Source: Clostridium putrefaciens
Lineage (GTDB): Bacteria > Bacillota > Clostridia > Clostridiales > Clostridiaceae
Assembly (NCBI RefSeq): GCF_900461105.1
Contig: NZ_UFWZ01000001.1
Span: 930,001-994,000, forward strand
Direction: 5' to 3'
DNA length: 64,000 nt
Shown here piece after piece: positions 19,096 through 28,058 of this stretch. Made by a program: the position numbers and the translations under genes. Every line of letters starts with the position of its first letter. Positions within the stretch are counted from its first letter, which is position 1. The notes beneath the pieces are model-generated. The model worked only from the letters and a program-made list of their open reading frames with translations. It searched no databases and was not told the DNA's origin.

Positions 19096-20577
19096 ATGAA
19101 TATTATTGATAATGATTTACTCTCCATGCAAGAAGCGAGAATTCTTGTTGAAAATGCTCGTGAGGCACAAAAAAGATTAGCAACATTCCCACAAGCAAAA
19201 CTTGATGAGATAGTTGAATGTATGACTGAGGAAATTAGAAAACATTTAAATGAACTTGCAAAAATGTCTAATGAGGAAACCGAATATGGAAGATGGGAAG
19301 ATAAATATATCAAAAATCATTTTGTGTGTAAGGATCTAAAAAATAGGCTTAAAGGTATGAATTGTGTAGGGATTATAAGTGATGATAAAGAAAACATGAC
19401 AAAGGATGTTGGAGTACCAATGGGTGTTATTATAGCCTTTTGTCCAGCAACAAGTCCCGTTTCCACAACTATATATAAAGCTTTAATTGCAATTAAATCA
19501 GGAAATGCAATTATATTTTCACCTCATCCAAGAGCAAAGAATACCACTTTTAAAACAATGGATATTCTAATTAGAGCTGCAAAGGAAGCTGGACTTCCAG
19601 AAGGCGCTCTTGCATATTTGCATACAGTTATGAAAAATGGGTCATTAGAACTTATGAATCATAAAGATACTTCACTTATAATGAATACCGGTGTACCAGA
19701 AATGCTTGATGAAGCCTACAAATCTGGAAAGCCAGTAATCTATGGAGGTAATGGAAATGGCCCAGCGTTTATAGAGCGTACAGCTGATATAAGTACTGCG
19801 GTTAAAGATATTATTGAAAGTAAGAGCTTTGATTACGGTGTTGTTTCTGCAGCAGAGCAATCAATCGTTGTTGATAGTTGCATTGAAACAGAAGTAAAAA
19901 GGGAACTACAAAAAAATGGTGGGTACTTTATGACTAAAGAAGAGTCAGAAAGCTTAGGTAAACTATTCTTTTTTAGAGATGGAAGCCTTGATTTTGAGAT
20001 GGTTGGTAAGTCACCACAATTTCTAGCTAAAAGAGCTGGGTTCAGCGTTGATGAAGATGTTAGGATTCTTATTTCAGAGCAAAAGTATGTTTCGAAATCA
20101 AATCCTTATTCAAGAGAAAAGCTTAGTCCTGTACTAGCCTTTTATGTAGAAAATGATTGGATGCATGCTTGTGAGAAATGTATAGAATTATTACTAAGTG
20201 AGCGACATGGACATACATTAGTTATACATTCAAAGGATGAAGATGTTATTCAGCAATTTGCATTAAAAAAGCCGGTTGGTAGAGTACTTGTTAATACTTC
20301 AGGAACTTTTGGAAGTATGGGAGCTACTACAAATTTATTCCCTTCAATGACTTTAGGGAGTGGATCTGCAGGCAAGGGTATGACATCAGATAATGTTTCA
20401 CCTATGAATTTACTATATATACGTAAAATTGGTTATGCAGTTCGTAAAGTTGATGAATTTAAAAGATCAGTAGATGACTCAAATGTGGTTATAAGTACTA
20501 ATGAAGACAAAGAAAAAACAGAGGACTTTAAGCTATTAGAACGTATCATAAAAGAAGTATTAAAAGACTTAAAGTAG
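19096..20577 (+). CDS. Aldehyde dehydrogenase homologue lacking catalytic residues, probable pseudoenzyme
   Basis: Start set at ATG 19096; the upstream ATG 19069 overlaps the GGAGAG ribosome site region. The 493-residue protein follows the CoA-acylating aldehyde dehydrogenase fold and aligns without register change to the enzyme at 28059. The catalytic cysteine (C251 there, in TICASEQS) is Ser251 here (VVSAAEQS), and the oxyanion Asn (N120, TNPTST) is Ser120 (TSPVST). Catalysis by the usual thiohemiacetal route seems impossible. The C-terminus ends in a short amphipathic helix (FKLLERIIKEVLKDLK) typical of encapsulation peptides, so the protein is probably packed in the shell. A structural or regulatory role, or mixed oligomers with the active enzyme, is inference. 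Confidence 0.8.
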   Translation: MNIIDNDLLSMQEARILVENAREAQKRLATFPQAKLDEIVECMTEEIRKHLNELAKMSNEETEYGRWEDKYIKNHFVCKDLKNRLKGMNCVGIISDDKENMTKDVGVPMGVIIAFCPATSPVSTTIYKALIAIKSGNAIIFSPHPRAKNTTFKTMDILIRAAKEAGLPEGALAYLHTVMKNGSLELMNHKDTSLIMNTGVPEMLDEAYKSGKPVIYGGNGNGPAFIERTADISTAVKDIIESKSFDYGVVSAAEQSIVVDSCIETEVKRELQKNGGYFMTKEESESLGKLFFFRDGSLDFEMVGKSPQFLAKRAGFSVDEDVRILISEQKYVSKSNPYSREKLSPVLAFYVENDWMHACEKCIELLLSERHGHTLVIHSKDEDVIQQFALKKPVGRVLVNTSGTFGSMGATTNLFPSMTLGSGSAGKGMTSDNVSPMNLLYIRKIGYAVRKVDEFKRSVDDSNVVISTNEDKEKTEDFKLLERIIKEVLKDLK

Positions 20578-20620
20578 GAATCAGTGTTGAAATAAAATTA
20601 AAGAATGTGAGGTAATTGAA

Positions 20621-23170
20621 ATGGATATTAACGAATTTTCAAAAGAATTTTCAAGTAAGTTTATGGAAGCTACTAAGAACATGTCAGAAGTAGAACGTGC
20701 TAGTATATTAGAAATGTTTAAAAAGGTTTCAAAAGATATGGTAGATGAAGAGCCAACTACTAAATTAGCAGGTGTAAATAATGGTGAAATCCCAGATGGA
20801 ATAACAGAGCGTTTAGCTAAGTTAAAAGAAAACTATTTAAAGCATGTTCCATCAATAACAACTCACCGTGCAAGAGTTATAACTGAGATGACTAAGAAAA
20901 ACCCAGGTATGCCTAAATCAGTTATACGTGGTAAATCTTTTAGACGTTGTTGTGAAACTGCCCCAATATTAATTCAAGATCATGAGCTTATAGTTGGAGC
21001 ACCAAACGGAAGCCCACGTGCAGGATCATTTTCACCTGATATAGCTTGGAGATGGATGCTAGATGAAATAGATACAATAGGAACTCGTCCACAAGACCCA
21101 TTCTATATCTCAAAAGAAGATAAGAAATTTATGCGTGAAGAGTTATTTCCATTTTGGGAAGGTAAATCAGTTGATGAGTACTGTGAAAGCCAGTATCGTG
21201 AAGCTGGAGTATGGGAACTTTCAGGAGAATCTTTTGTTTCAGACTGTTCATATCACGCAGTAAATGGTGGAGGAGACTCTAACCCAGGATATGACGTTAT
21301 ATTAATGAAAAAGGGTATGCTTGACATAGTAAAAGAAGCAGAAGAAAAATTAGAAAATCTTAGTTACGATAGACCAGAAGACATTGAGAAAATATACTTT
21401 TATAGATCATTAATAGATACTGCAGAGGGTGTTATGATATATGCTAAACGTATTTCAGAGCACGCAGCAGAGCTTGCAGCAAAAGAAACTAACCCTACTC
21501 GTAAAGCAGAACTTCTAAAGATTTCTGAAGTAAACGCTAGGGTGCCAGCACATAAACCATCAACGTTTTTTGAAGCAGTTCAATCAGTTTGGACTATAGA
21601 ATCATTACTTGTAGTTGAAGAAAACCAAACTGGTATGTCTATAGGACGTGTTGACCAATATATGTATGAATTTTACAAAAATGATATTGAATCAGGCCGT
21701 ATGAATGATTTTGAAGCATTTGAATTAGCAGGTTGTATGCTTATAAAAATGTCTGAAATTATGTGGATAACAAGTGAAGGTGGATCTAAATTCTTCGCAG
21801 GTTACCAACCATTTGTTAACATGTGCATAGGCGGTGTTACTAGAGAAGGACGTGATGCTACAAATGATTTGACATACCTTTTAATGGATGCAGTTCGCCA
21901 TGTTAAGATATATCAACCATCTTTAGCTTGTCGTATACACAAATCATCACCACAAAAGTATCTTAAAAAGATAGTTCAAGTTATTCGTGCAGGTATGGGA
22001 TTCCCAGCATGTCACTTTGATGATGTTCATATAAAAATGATGTTATCAAAGGGAGTTTCTATAGAAGATGCAAGAGATTATTGCTTAATGGGATGTGTTG
22101 AGCCTCAAAAGGCAGGAAGATTATATCAATGGACTTCTACCGGATACACTCAATGGCCAATATGTATAGAGCTTGCTTTAAATAATGGTGTACCTCAATG
22201 GTATGGTAAGCCTGTATGTCCAGATGCTGGAGATATAAATCAGTTTAAAACTTATGAGCAATTTGAAGAAGCTGTTAAAGATCAAATCAAATATATAACT
22301 AAATGGACAAGTGTTGCTACAGTAATTTCTCAACGTGTTCATAGAGATATTGCACCAAAACCACTTATGTCTATGATGTATGAAGGTTGTATGGAAAAAG
22401 GTAAGGGAGTAGAAGCTGGTGGAGCTATGTATAACTTCGGACCAGGAGTTATATGGAGTGGTTTAGCTACTTACACAGATTCTATGGCAGCTATAAAGAA
22501 ATTAGTATTTGATGATAAGAAGTACACACTACAAGAAATGAAGGATGGTTTAAACGCTGACTTTGTTGGATATGATAAATTAAAGAAAGATTGTTTAGAT
22601 GCACCTAAGTATGGTAACGATGATGACTATGCAGATCTTATTGCAGCTGATCTAGTTAACTTTACTGAAAGAGAACATCGTAAATATAAGACATTATATT
22701 CAGTTCTTAGTCATGGTACTTTATCAATATCTAACAACACTCCATTTGGTCAATTGACTGGAGCTACAGCAAATGGACGTAGAGCGTGGATGCCTCTATC
22801 AGATGGTATAAGTCCATCACAAGGAGCTGACTTTAAAGGACCTACTGCTATAATTAAGTCTGTTTCTAAGATGTCTTGTGAAGATATGAATATAGGAATG
22901 GTTCACAACTTTAAATTAATAGCTGGTCTTTTAGATACAAAAGAAGGAGAGCAAGGAATAATTACATTATTACGTAGTGCATGTACTCTTCAACTTGGAG
23001 AAATTCAGTTTAACTACTTAGATAACAAAACTTTAATAGAAGCACAAAAACACCCTGAGCAATACCGTGACCTAATAGTTCGTGTTGCTGGATACAGTGC
23101 ATTCTTTGTTGAGTTATGTAAAGACGTTCAAGATGAGATAATCAGTAGAACTGTGCTTACACACTTTTAA
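20621..23170 (+). CDS. cutC: Choline trimethylamine-lyase, glycyl radical enzyme
   Basis: 849 residues. Every active-site residue of characterised Desulfovibrio CutC is present, shifted by +3 from its published numbering: Tyr211 and Asp219 ([16 protein letters not shown]), thiyl Cys492 and base Glu494 (MGCVEPQ), Thr505 and Tyr509 ([10 protein letters not shown]), and glycyl-radical Gly824 (RVAGYSAFF), 26 residues from the end. It cleaves choline to trimethylamine and acetaldehyde without B12. An N-terminal extension (~residues 1-45) with amphipathic helices (e.g. [12 protein letters not shown]) probably targets it to the microcompartment. It needs the activase encoded next. It cannot be mistaken for a propanediol dehydratase given these residues. 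Confidence 0.97.
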   Translation: MDINEFSKEFSSKFMEATKNMSEVERASILEMFKKVSKDMVDEEPTTKLAGVNNGEIPDGITERLAKLKENYLKHVPSITTHRARVITEMTKKNPGMPKSVIRGKSFRRCCETAPILIQDHELIVGAPNGSPRAGSFSPDIAWRWMLDEIDTIGTRPQDPFYISKEDKKFMREELFPFWEGKSVDEYCESQYREAGVWELSGESFVSDCSYHAVNGGGDSNPGYDVILMKKGMLDIVKEAEEKLENLSYDRPEDIEKIYFYRSLIDTAEGVMIYAKRISEHAAELAAKETNPTRKAELLKISEVNARVPAHKPSTFFEAVQSVWTIESLLVVEENQTGMSIGRVDQYMYEFYKNDIESGRMNDFEAFELAGCMLIKMSEIMWITSEGGSKFFAGYQPFVNMCIGGVTREGRDATNDLTYLLMDAVRHVKIYQPSLACRIHKSSPQKYLKKIVQVIRAGMGFPACHFDDVHIKMMLSKGVSIEDARDYCLMGCVEPQKAGRLYQWTSTGYTQWPICIELALNNGVPQWYGKPVCPDAGDINQFKTYEQFEEAVKDQIKYITKWTSVATVISQRVHRDIAPKPLMSMMYEGCMEKGKGVEAGGAMYNFGPGVIWSGLATYTDSMAAIKKLVFDDKKYTLQEMKDGLNADFVGYDKLKKDCLDAPKYGNDDDYADLIAADLVNFTEREHRKYKTLYSVLSHGTLSISNNTPFGQLTGATANGRRAWMPLSDGISPSQGADFKGPTAIIKSVSKMSCEDMNIGMVHNFKLIAGLLDTKEGEQGIITLLRSACTLQLGEIQFNYLDNKTLIEAQKHPEQYRDLIVRVAGYSAFFVELCKDVQDEIISRTVLTHF

Positions 23171-23211
23171 TAAAAGGTAGTATAAAACTTTAAAGTAATT
23201 AAAATTTATAT

Positions 23212-23249
23212 AATCTATAATCTACATATTAGTATGTAGATTATAGATT
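23212..23249 (+). promoter_or_regulatory. Perfect 17-bp hairpin between cutC and cutD
   Basis: The left arm 23212-23228 and right arm 23233-23249 are exact reverse complements around a TTAG loop. No T-run follows, so it is unlikely to be a strong terminator. It may stabilise the upstream cutC message or mark a processing site, so that the lyase is made in excess of its activase. Confidence 0.75.
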
Positions 23250-23290
23250 TCATTTAAAATAAAAGTAAATGAAACTGGAGAATGAAGAAT

Positions 23291-24244
23291 ATGAGTAATG
23301 GAAATTTAGGTATAATGGAACGAAAAGCAAGAATTTTTAATATTCAAAAGTATAATATGTATGATGGAGACGGTATAAGAACATTAATATTTTTCCAAGG
23401 ATGTCCACTTCGTTGTAAATGGTGTGCAAATCCTGAAGGACTTATTAAGCAGCATAGAGTTATGCTTAAAACTAATTTATGTGTTAATTGTGGTGACTGC
23501 GTTCCTGTTTGTCCAGTTGGAATACATAGTATCTCAAAGGAAACTCTAAAGCATGAAGTTAATCGTGGTATAGAGTGTATAGGCTGCGGTAAATGCGAAG
23601 ATGCTTGTCTTAAATCAGCTTTATCAATAGTAGGAGAAACAAAAACTATATCAGAACTTCTAGAAATAATAGAAGAGGATAGAACATTTTATGAAATGTC
23701 TGGTGGCGGAGTTACACTTGGTGGCGGTGAAGTTTTAATGCAACCTGAGGCAGCTTGTAGTCTATTAATGGCCTGTCAGCAAGAAGGTATAAATACTGCA
23801 ATTGAAACTTGTGGTTATGCAAAACTAGAATCAGTACTTAAAGTTGCAGAGTTTACAGATTTATTTTTATTCGATATTAAACATATGGATTCTGATACAC
23901 ACCTTGAATTAACAGGCGTTAGAAATGAACAGATTTTAGAAAATCTAAAAGAACTTCTTCGTCTAAAATATAATGTAAAAATACGTATGCCTTTATTAAA
24001 AGGTGTTAATGACTCAAAAGAAGACATTGAAAAAACTATGGAATTTTTAAGCCCATATAAAGATTATAAGAACTTTAGAGGAGTTGATTTACTTCCGTAT
24101 CATAAGATGGGGGTAAACAAATACAACCAATTAAATATGGAATATCCTATAAAGGATGATCCTAGTTTAAAGGATGAAGATTTAGATAGAATAGAAGGAT
24201 GGATTTCAAAATACGATTTAAAAGTAGAAGTAATTCGTCATTAA
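23291..24244 (+). CDS. cutD: Choline TMA-lyase activating enzyme, radical SAM
   Basis: ATG 23291 is preferred, ten bases after TGGAG; ATG 23282 is only one base away from it. The 317-residue protein has the radical SAM cluster C38-x3-C42-x2-C45 (GCPLRCKWC) and a ferredoxin-like insert with two more 4Fe-4S motifs (CVNCGDCVPVCP and CIGCGKCEDAC). These mark glycyl-radical activases of the PflA subgroup that act on non-pyruvate enzymes. The GGE motif appears as LGGGEV. It generates the glycyl radical on Gly824 of CutC. It lies directly after cutC, separated by a hairpin. Confidence 0.95.
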   Translation: MSNGNLGIMERKARIFNIQKYNMYDGDGIRTLIFFQGCPLRCKWCANPEGLIKQHRVMLKTNLCVNCGDCVPVCPVGIHSISKETLKHEVNRGIECIGCGKCEDACLKSALSIVGETKTISELLEIIEEDRTFYEMSGGGVTLGGGEVLMQPEAACSLLMACQQEGINTAIETCGYAKLESVLKVAEFTDLFLFDIKHMDSDTHLELTGVRNEQILENLKELLRLKYNVKIRMPLLKGVNDSKEDIEKTMEFLSPYKDYKNFRGVDLLPYHKMGVNKYNQLNMEYPIKDDPSLKDEDLDRIEGWISKYDLKVEVIRH

Positions 24245-24316
24245 TGTTAATAGATAATATTGAAGTATTGATGCTTTAAAGAAGTATTGATTTGAAAAAG
24301 GTAAGGAGTAAGGTCA

Positions 24317-25048
24317 ATGATAAAATTTATTACCGAAGAGTATTTAAGAGATGTATATAAAAAAGAACATTTTGAGACCTACGAAATAGAGCAAGGGAAG
24401 CGACTTACACCAGGAGCTGCTCAATACTTATCTGATAAGAGAATAAAAATAAATAATAATGCTTCAAATATAAAGATGGATGTTTCTAAAAATGATAAGT
24501 TTCAAATAAAAGGGACAAAAGATAAAGACGATAAAATAGTAAAAGAAGAAGTAGTAGATACGCATTTTAAATCTAAAAAGAAGATTTGTTTAAGATTAAA
24601 ATCCATAGAAGCTAAATGTCTTATTACTAGTAGTGAAATATTAGAAGAAGATGTGTTTTTAGCACAAGATATTATGAATTTAAGTAAAAAATTATCAAAC
24701 ATAAGAAAAGCTATAGAAAAAAGAGATGATTTTGAATCTGTCTATTTTAAAGATTGCACAGGAATGAATTCATTAAATTTTACAAGTGATGTTGATGATT
24801 GTTTTGAAATAACTGATTTTCATATGCAACTTAAAAATGGAAAGATAATTTTAAAAATGCACATACTTCGTTGCATTTTACAAGAGTTCCAAGTTGAAAT
24901 ACTTGAAACCTTTGAATCAGAAAATACTGATGTAAAAAATAAAATTGTGGAAAGAGTTAATTTAATAATTAATTCATTATCTCAATTGATTTGTTCAGCA
25001 GTAGGAGGAAAAGAATGTCAAAGAAGAAAATATCAAATCAGAGAATAA
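24317..25048 (+). CDS. EutT-like protein (cobalamin adenosyltransferase family) without the usual metal motif
   Basis: 243 residues. The N-terminus (KFITEEYLRDVYKKEHFETYEI, then RLTPGAAQYLSDKRI) matches the EutT family of ethanolamine-utilisation corrinoid adenosyltransferases, and the rest is helical. EutT carries an H-x11-CCxxC metal site. Here the region has H83, C91 and C101 but no CCxxC. Because CutC needs no B12, this protein may have another job or be a leftover of an ethanolamine-type gene set. It is followed by an eutJ-like gene that starts inside its last codons. Confidence 0.65.
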   Translation: MIKFITEEYLRDVYKKEHFETYEIEQGKRLTPGAAQYLSDKRIKINNNASNIKMDVSKNDKFQIKGTKDKDDKIVKEEVVDTHFKSKKKICLRLKSIEAKCLITSSEILEEDVFLAQDIMNLSKKLSNIRKAIEKRDDFESVYFKDCTGMNSLNFTSDVDDCFEITDFHMQLKNGKIILKMHILRCILQEFQVEILETFESENTDVKNKIVERVNLIINSLSQLICSAVGGKECQRRKYQIRE

Positions 25049-25875
25049 ACTTTGAATATTGTGATGATTTAATTAAAAAATTCGAAGAAGTTATAGAAAA
25101 ACCAATTACAAAGAAATCTTCTGTATATTATACCGGTGTAGACTTAGGTACTGCCTGTGTAGTTTTAGCAGTTTTAGATGAAAATTATAAGCCAGTTGCT
25201 GGCGCATACAGATATGCTGATGTAGTTCGCGATGGTATGGTTGTTGATTATATTGGTGCAGTAAGACTTGTTAGAGAACTTAAAGAGGAAATAGAGGCGA
25301 AATTAAATACTGAGCTTATTTATGCAGCAGCAGCAATTCCACCTGGAACAGATACTTTAGATTCAGGAGCAATTAAAAATGTAGTTCAAGCAGCTGGATT
25401 TGAATTGACCTGTCTTTTAGATGAACCTACCGCTGCAAATGCTGTACTTAAGATTGAAAATGGTGCCGTTGTGGACATTGGTGGTGGAACAACTGGAATA
25501 TCAGTTTTAAAAGATGGAAAAGTTGTTCATGTTGTTGATGAAGCTACAGGTGGTACTCATTTTTCACTTGTTATATCAGGTGCATATAAAATAGATTTTG
25601 TAAAAGCAGATAAGTTCAAAAGAGATAATAAAAATCATAAAGAATTGTTACCTGTACTAAAGCCAGTAGTTGAAAAGGTAGCATCAATAATTACTAATAA
25701 TATTAGAAATTATAGTGTGGATGAAATTTCTTTAGTAGGTGGTACTTGCTGCTTAACAGGAATTGAAGGAATTATAGAAAAAAGTACAGGGATATATACT
25801 CATAAACCTAAAAACCCTATGTTTGTTACACCACTTGGAATAGCATTAAGTTGTACACAGGATATTATTGAATAA
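25015..25875 (+). CDS. eutJ: EutJ-like actin/Hsp70-fold protein
   Basis: Start set at ATG 25015 behind AGGAGG (25003-25008), overlapping the preceding gene by 34 bases. The 286-residue protein has the ASKHA-fold nucleotide-binding pattern: TGVDLGTACVVL (phosphate 1), VVDIGGGTTGISVL (phosphate 2) and SLVGGTCCLTG (adenosine loop). EutJ proteins are widespread in microcompartment operons and are thought to act as assembly chaperones or reactivating factors; biochemical proof is thin. Its position among shell genes fits a role in compartment assembly or enzyme maintenance. Confidence 0.85.
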   Translation: MSKKKISNQRINFEYCDDLIKKFEEVIEKPITKKSSVYYTGVDLGTACVVLAVLDENYKPVAGAYRYADVVRDGMVVDYIGAVRLVRELKEEIEAKLNTELIYAAAAIPPGTDTLDSGAIKNVVQAAGFELTCLLDEPTAANAVLKIENGAVVDIGGGTTGISVLKDGKVVHVVDEATGGTHFSLVISGAYKIDFVKADKFKRDNKNHKELLPVLKPVVEKVASIITNNIRNYSVDEISLVGGTCCLTGIEGIIEKSTGIYTHKPKNPMFVTPLGIALSCTQDIIE

Positions 25876-25893
25876 TAAGGAGTGTGTTTAAAA

Positions 25894-26196
25894 GTGGATT
25901 TTAGAATTATAAAATCACCTTCCAATGGAACTAAGGAAATTCTTAGAAGACGAATGGGTGGGGGATGCAAAGCAAATTTAGATAATGCTGATGCAATAGG
26001 ACTCATTCAAGGCAAACTTATTGATATGATTTATGTTGCAGATATTGCTGAAAAATCTGTTGGTGTTGACGTTGAAGATATTAGAGGTACATGTCCACAG
26101 CACATGGTTTTGCTTGCTATTTTTGGGGATACATCATCAGTTGAATCTGCATTAAAAGAGATTGAACTGAAAATGGAACAAGGTAAGTTAAAATGA
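25894..26196 (+). CDS. Circularly permuted BMC shell protein, EutS/CutR-like
   Basis: GTG 25894 is preferred, 11 bases after AAGGAG; GTG 25882 overlaps that site. The 100-residue protein has the EutS/PduU order: N-terminal strand FRIIKSPSNGTKEIL, then DAIGLIQGKLIDMIYVADIAEKSVGV, then HMVLLAIFGDTSSVESALKEI. Permuted BMC-H proteins in choline loci (CutR) are reported to bend or break hexamer symmetry. The insert RRRMGGGCKANLDN is rich in basic residues and glycine. It overlaps the next gene by four bases. Confidence 0.8.
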   Translation: MDFRIIKSPSNGTKEILRRRMGGGCKANLDNADAIGLIQGKLIDMIYVADIAEKSVGVDVEDIRGTCPQHMVLLAIFGDTSSVESALKEIELKMEQGKLK

Positions 26197-26456
26197 TAAT
26201 AGCGAGAATTATTGATACCGTATGGGCTACTAGAAAAGCAGAATCACTTAATGGACTTAGATTTATGTTAGCTGAGGATATCGGTGAAACAGGTGAGGGA
26301 CACAGGTTTATTGTTGCTGACATTATGGGGGCAGGTATTGGAGATAGAGTTATTGTGAGTACTGGATCATCTGCACGTATGATGTTAGAAAAGGACAATA
26401 TTCCAGTAGATGCAGTTGTAGTTGGGATAATTGATAATGATTGCACTTTAAGTTAA
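26193..26456 (+). CDS. BMC-P pentameric vertex protein (EutN/CcmL family)
   Basis: 87 residues with the EutN/CcmL beta-barrel pattern: ARIIDTVWATRKAESLNGLRFML, then GAGIGDRVIVSTGSSARMML and VDAVVVGIIDN. Pentamers of this protein cap the twelve vertices of the shell, so one gene of this type is the minimum for a closed compartment, and this is the only one in the window. It is translationally coupled (ATGA) to the permuted shell gene. Confidence 0.93.
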   Translation: MIIARIIDTVWATRKAESLNGLRFMLAEDIGETGEGHRFIVADIMGAGIGDRVIVSTGSSARMMLEKDNIPVDAVVVGIIDNDCTLS

Positions 26457-26534
26457 AGCACAATCTTTTTTAGCAAAGTCATAGGACTTTAGGGTTAATA
26501 TAAAGACTAAAATTATCTGACGGGATGTGAAAAT

Positions 26535-27215
26535 ATGAAAAGGTTAATTAGTGCAAAGAATGTTGAAGAATTAATAGTAAGTGGAGAAAAGACCTTGTAT
26601 ATAGATGGAACTGAAATAATTACACCATCAGCTAAAGAACTTGCAATAAATAATGAGATAACATTTACAACAGAGGATAAAGTTTTATTTGAAACTACAA
26701 AACCTAAAGTAGAAAGTGTAGAAGTTAAAAAAACTACAAGTATAGAAGATATTGATAGTGAAATGATACTTAATGTCTTTAAAGCAATGATGGACAAAGG
26801 TCTTTTAGAAGGACTTATGGAAAGTTTAAAACCCAAAAATCTTTTATTTGATGCTGAGTGTGACCCTAGCGGAGTTAAACTTGTTAGAGGAAATACAGTA
26901 AAAATGGATACATTTGATACTGGTAATAAGAATGCAAGAGTGTATTTTCAAGAATTAATAAGTAAAAAGGAATCAAAAATGAGCGCTGGATTTTTAGTAA
27001 TTCAAGACTCAAAATTTGATTGGGAATTAACTTATGAAGAAATTGATTATGTTATAGAAGGAACTTTAACAGTTGAAATCAATGAAAAAGTATATACAGC
27101 TTATCCAGGAGATGTTTTATTTATACCATCAGGTTCTAAAGTAGTTTGGGGTTCACCAGATAAAGCAAGGATGTTTTATGTAACATATCCAGCAAACTGG
27201 GCGGATCTTTCATAA
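26535..27215 (+). CDS. eutQ: EutQ-like cupin protein, probable microcompartment acetate kinase
   Basis: 226 residues. The N-terminus carries the short EutQ/EutT-type segment (LISAKNVEELIVSGEKTLYI, then IITPSAKELA). The C-terminal ~110 residues form a cupin: SAGFLVIQDSKFDWELTYEEIDYVIEG, then YPGDVLFIPSGSKVVWGSP. Salmonella EutQ is reported to act as an acetate kinase, making ATP from acetyl phosphate. Together with the PduL-type enzyme encoded downstream, that would complete energy capture from acetaldehyde. A weak ribosome site (GGGATGTG) precedes ATG 26535. Confidence 0.82.
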   Translation: MKRLISAKNVEELIVSGEKTLYIDGTEIITPSAKELAINNEITFTTEDKVLFETTKPKVESVEVKKTTSIEDIDSEMILNVFKAMMDKGLLEGLMESLKPKNLLFDAECDPSGVKLVRGNTVKMDTFDTGNKNARVYFQELISKKESKMSAGFLVIQDSKFDWELTYEEIDYVIEGTLTVEINEKVYTAYPGDVLFIPSGSKVVWGSPDKARMFYVTYPANWADLS

Positions 27216-27236
27216 AAAAGCTAGGAGGATAAACCT

Positions 27237-27974
27237 ATGCAAGCGATTGGTTTAATAGAAACAAAAGGATTAATTACAGCAATTGAGGCTGCTGATATAA
27301 TGCTAAAATCATCAGATGTAAGTATTGTTGAAAAGACTTATGTAGGTGGTGGTCTTGTAATAGTTATAGTTACGGGGGATGTGGGTTCAGTTAAGGCAGC
27401 TATAGAAGCTGGATCAGCAGCAGTAAAAAGAATTAATCCAGAATATTTAATTTCAGATCACATAATGCCAAGGCCAAGCGAAGAACTTAAGACTATAATT
27501 GGACCAAAGGTTACAGTTGAGGTTTTAAAAGTTAGCCCATGTAATGAAGATGTTATAGAGGTAGAATCAATACAAAAAGAAGAAGTACAATCTACTAAGG
27601 TAGCAGAGTCAGAAGTTAAATATAGAGAAGTACAAGCTATAGCATCACAACTGGAGTATATAGAAGTACAATCTGAAAAAGAAGTTTTAAAAGTAGAAGA
27701 TGTAGAACCAGTAAAAGGTTTAGCGGGTACTAAACAGCAGGTTAAAGAAATGGATTTAGATAAACTGCACAAAAGTAATATAGATAAATTAGTAAGTGAA
27801 GATGGCATACAAAAAGCTGTTTTAACATTAGATAAGCTAAAAGTTGTTAAGCTTAGAAATTTAGCTCGTGAGTATGAAGACTTTGTAATTACGGGTAGAA
27901 CAATTTCAAAAGCTGACAAAAAGATATTAATTTCAAAATTCAAAGCATATTACGAAAAAAATAGTAAGATTTAA
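27237..27974 (+). CDS. BMC shell protein with long linker and SAP-like C-terminal domain
   Basis: 245 residues in three parts. Residues 1-90 are a BMC-H domain (AIGLIETKGLITAIEAADIML, then GLVIVIVTGDVGSVKAAIEAG). Residues ~95-190 are an acidic, Val/Glu/Lys-rich linker without predicted fold (VEVESIQKEEVQS-type repeats). Residues ~200-245 read VVKLRNLAREYEDF, then GRTISKADKKILISKFKAYY, which resembles SAP/Rho-N-like helix-extended-helix domains. Similar tails in PduK/EutK-type shell proteins have been suggested to bind nucleic acid or cargo. The linker would let the tail reach away from the shell. Confidence 0.82.
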   Translation: MQAIGLIETKGLITAIEAADIMLKSSDVSIVEKTYVGGGLVIVIVTGDVGSVKAAIEAGSAAVKRINPEYLISDHIMPRPSEELKTIIGPKVTVEVLKVSPCNEDVIEVESIQKEEVQSTKVAESEVKYREVQAIASQLEYIEVQSEKEVLKVEDVEPVKGLAGTKQQVKEMDLDKLHKSNIDKLVSEDGIQKAVLTLDKLKVVKLRNLAREYEDFVITGRTISKADKKILISKFKAYYEKNSKI

Positions 27975-28001
27975 TTACTTGATTTTTCTTAATTAATATA
28001 T

Positions 28002-28040
28002 GTAAATTTAAGATTTCAGTTTGAAATTCTATAAATTTAC
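28002..28040 (+). promoter_or_regulatory. Intercistronic hairpin before the active aldehyde dehydrogenase gene
   Basis: GTAAATTTA (28002-28010) pairs with TAAATTTAC (28032-28040), with an inner GATTTC/GAAAT pairing. No T-run follows. It may set message stability for the distal part of the operon. Confidence 0.5.
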
Positions 28041-28058
28041 GAAAGGAATGAACATATA

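Noticed and set aside
23171-23290. Intrinsic terminator between cutC and cutD
   Set aside because: The hairpin is perfect but lacks a T-run; termination here would cut off the essential activase.
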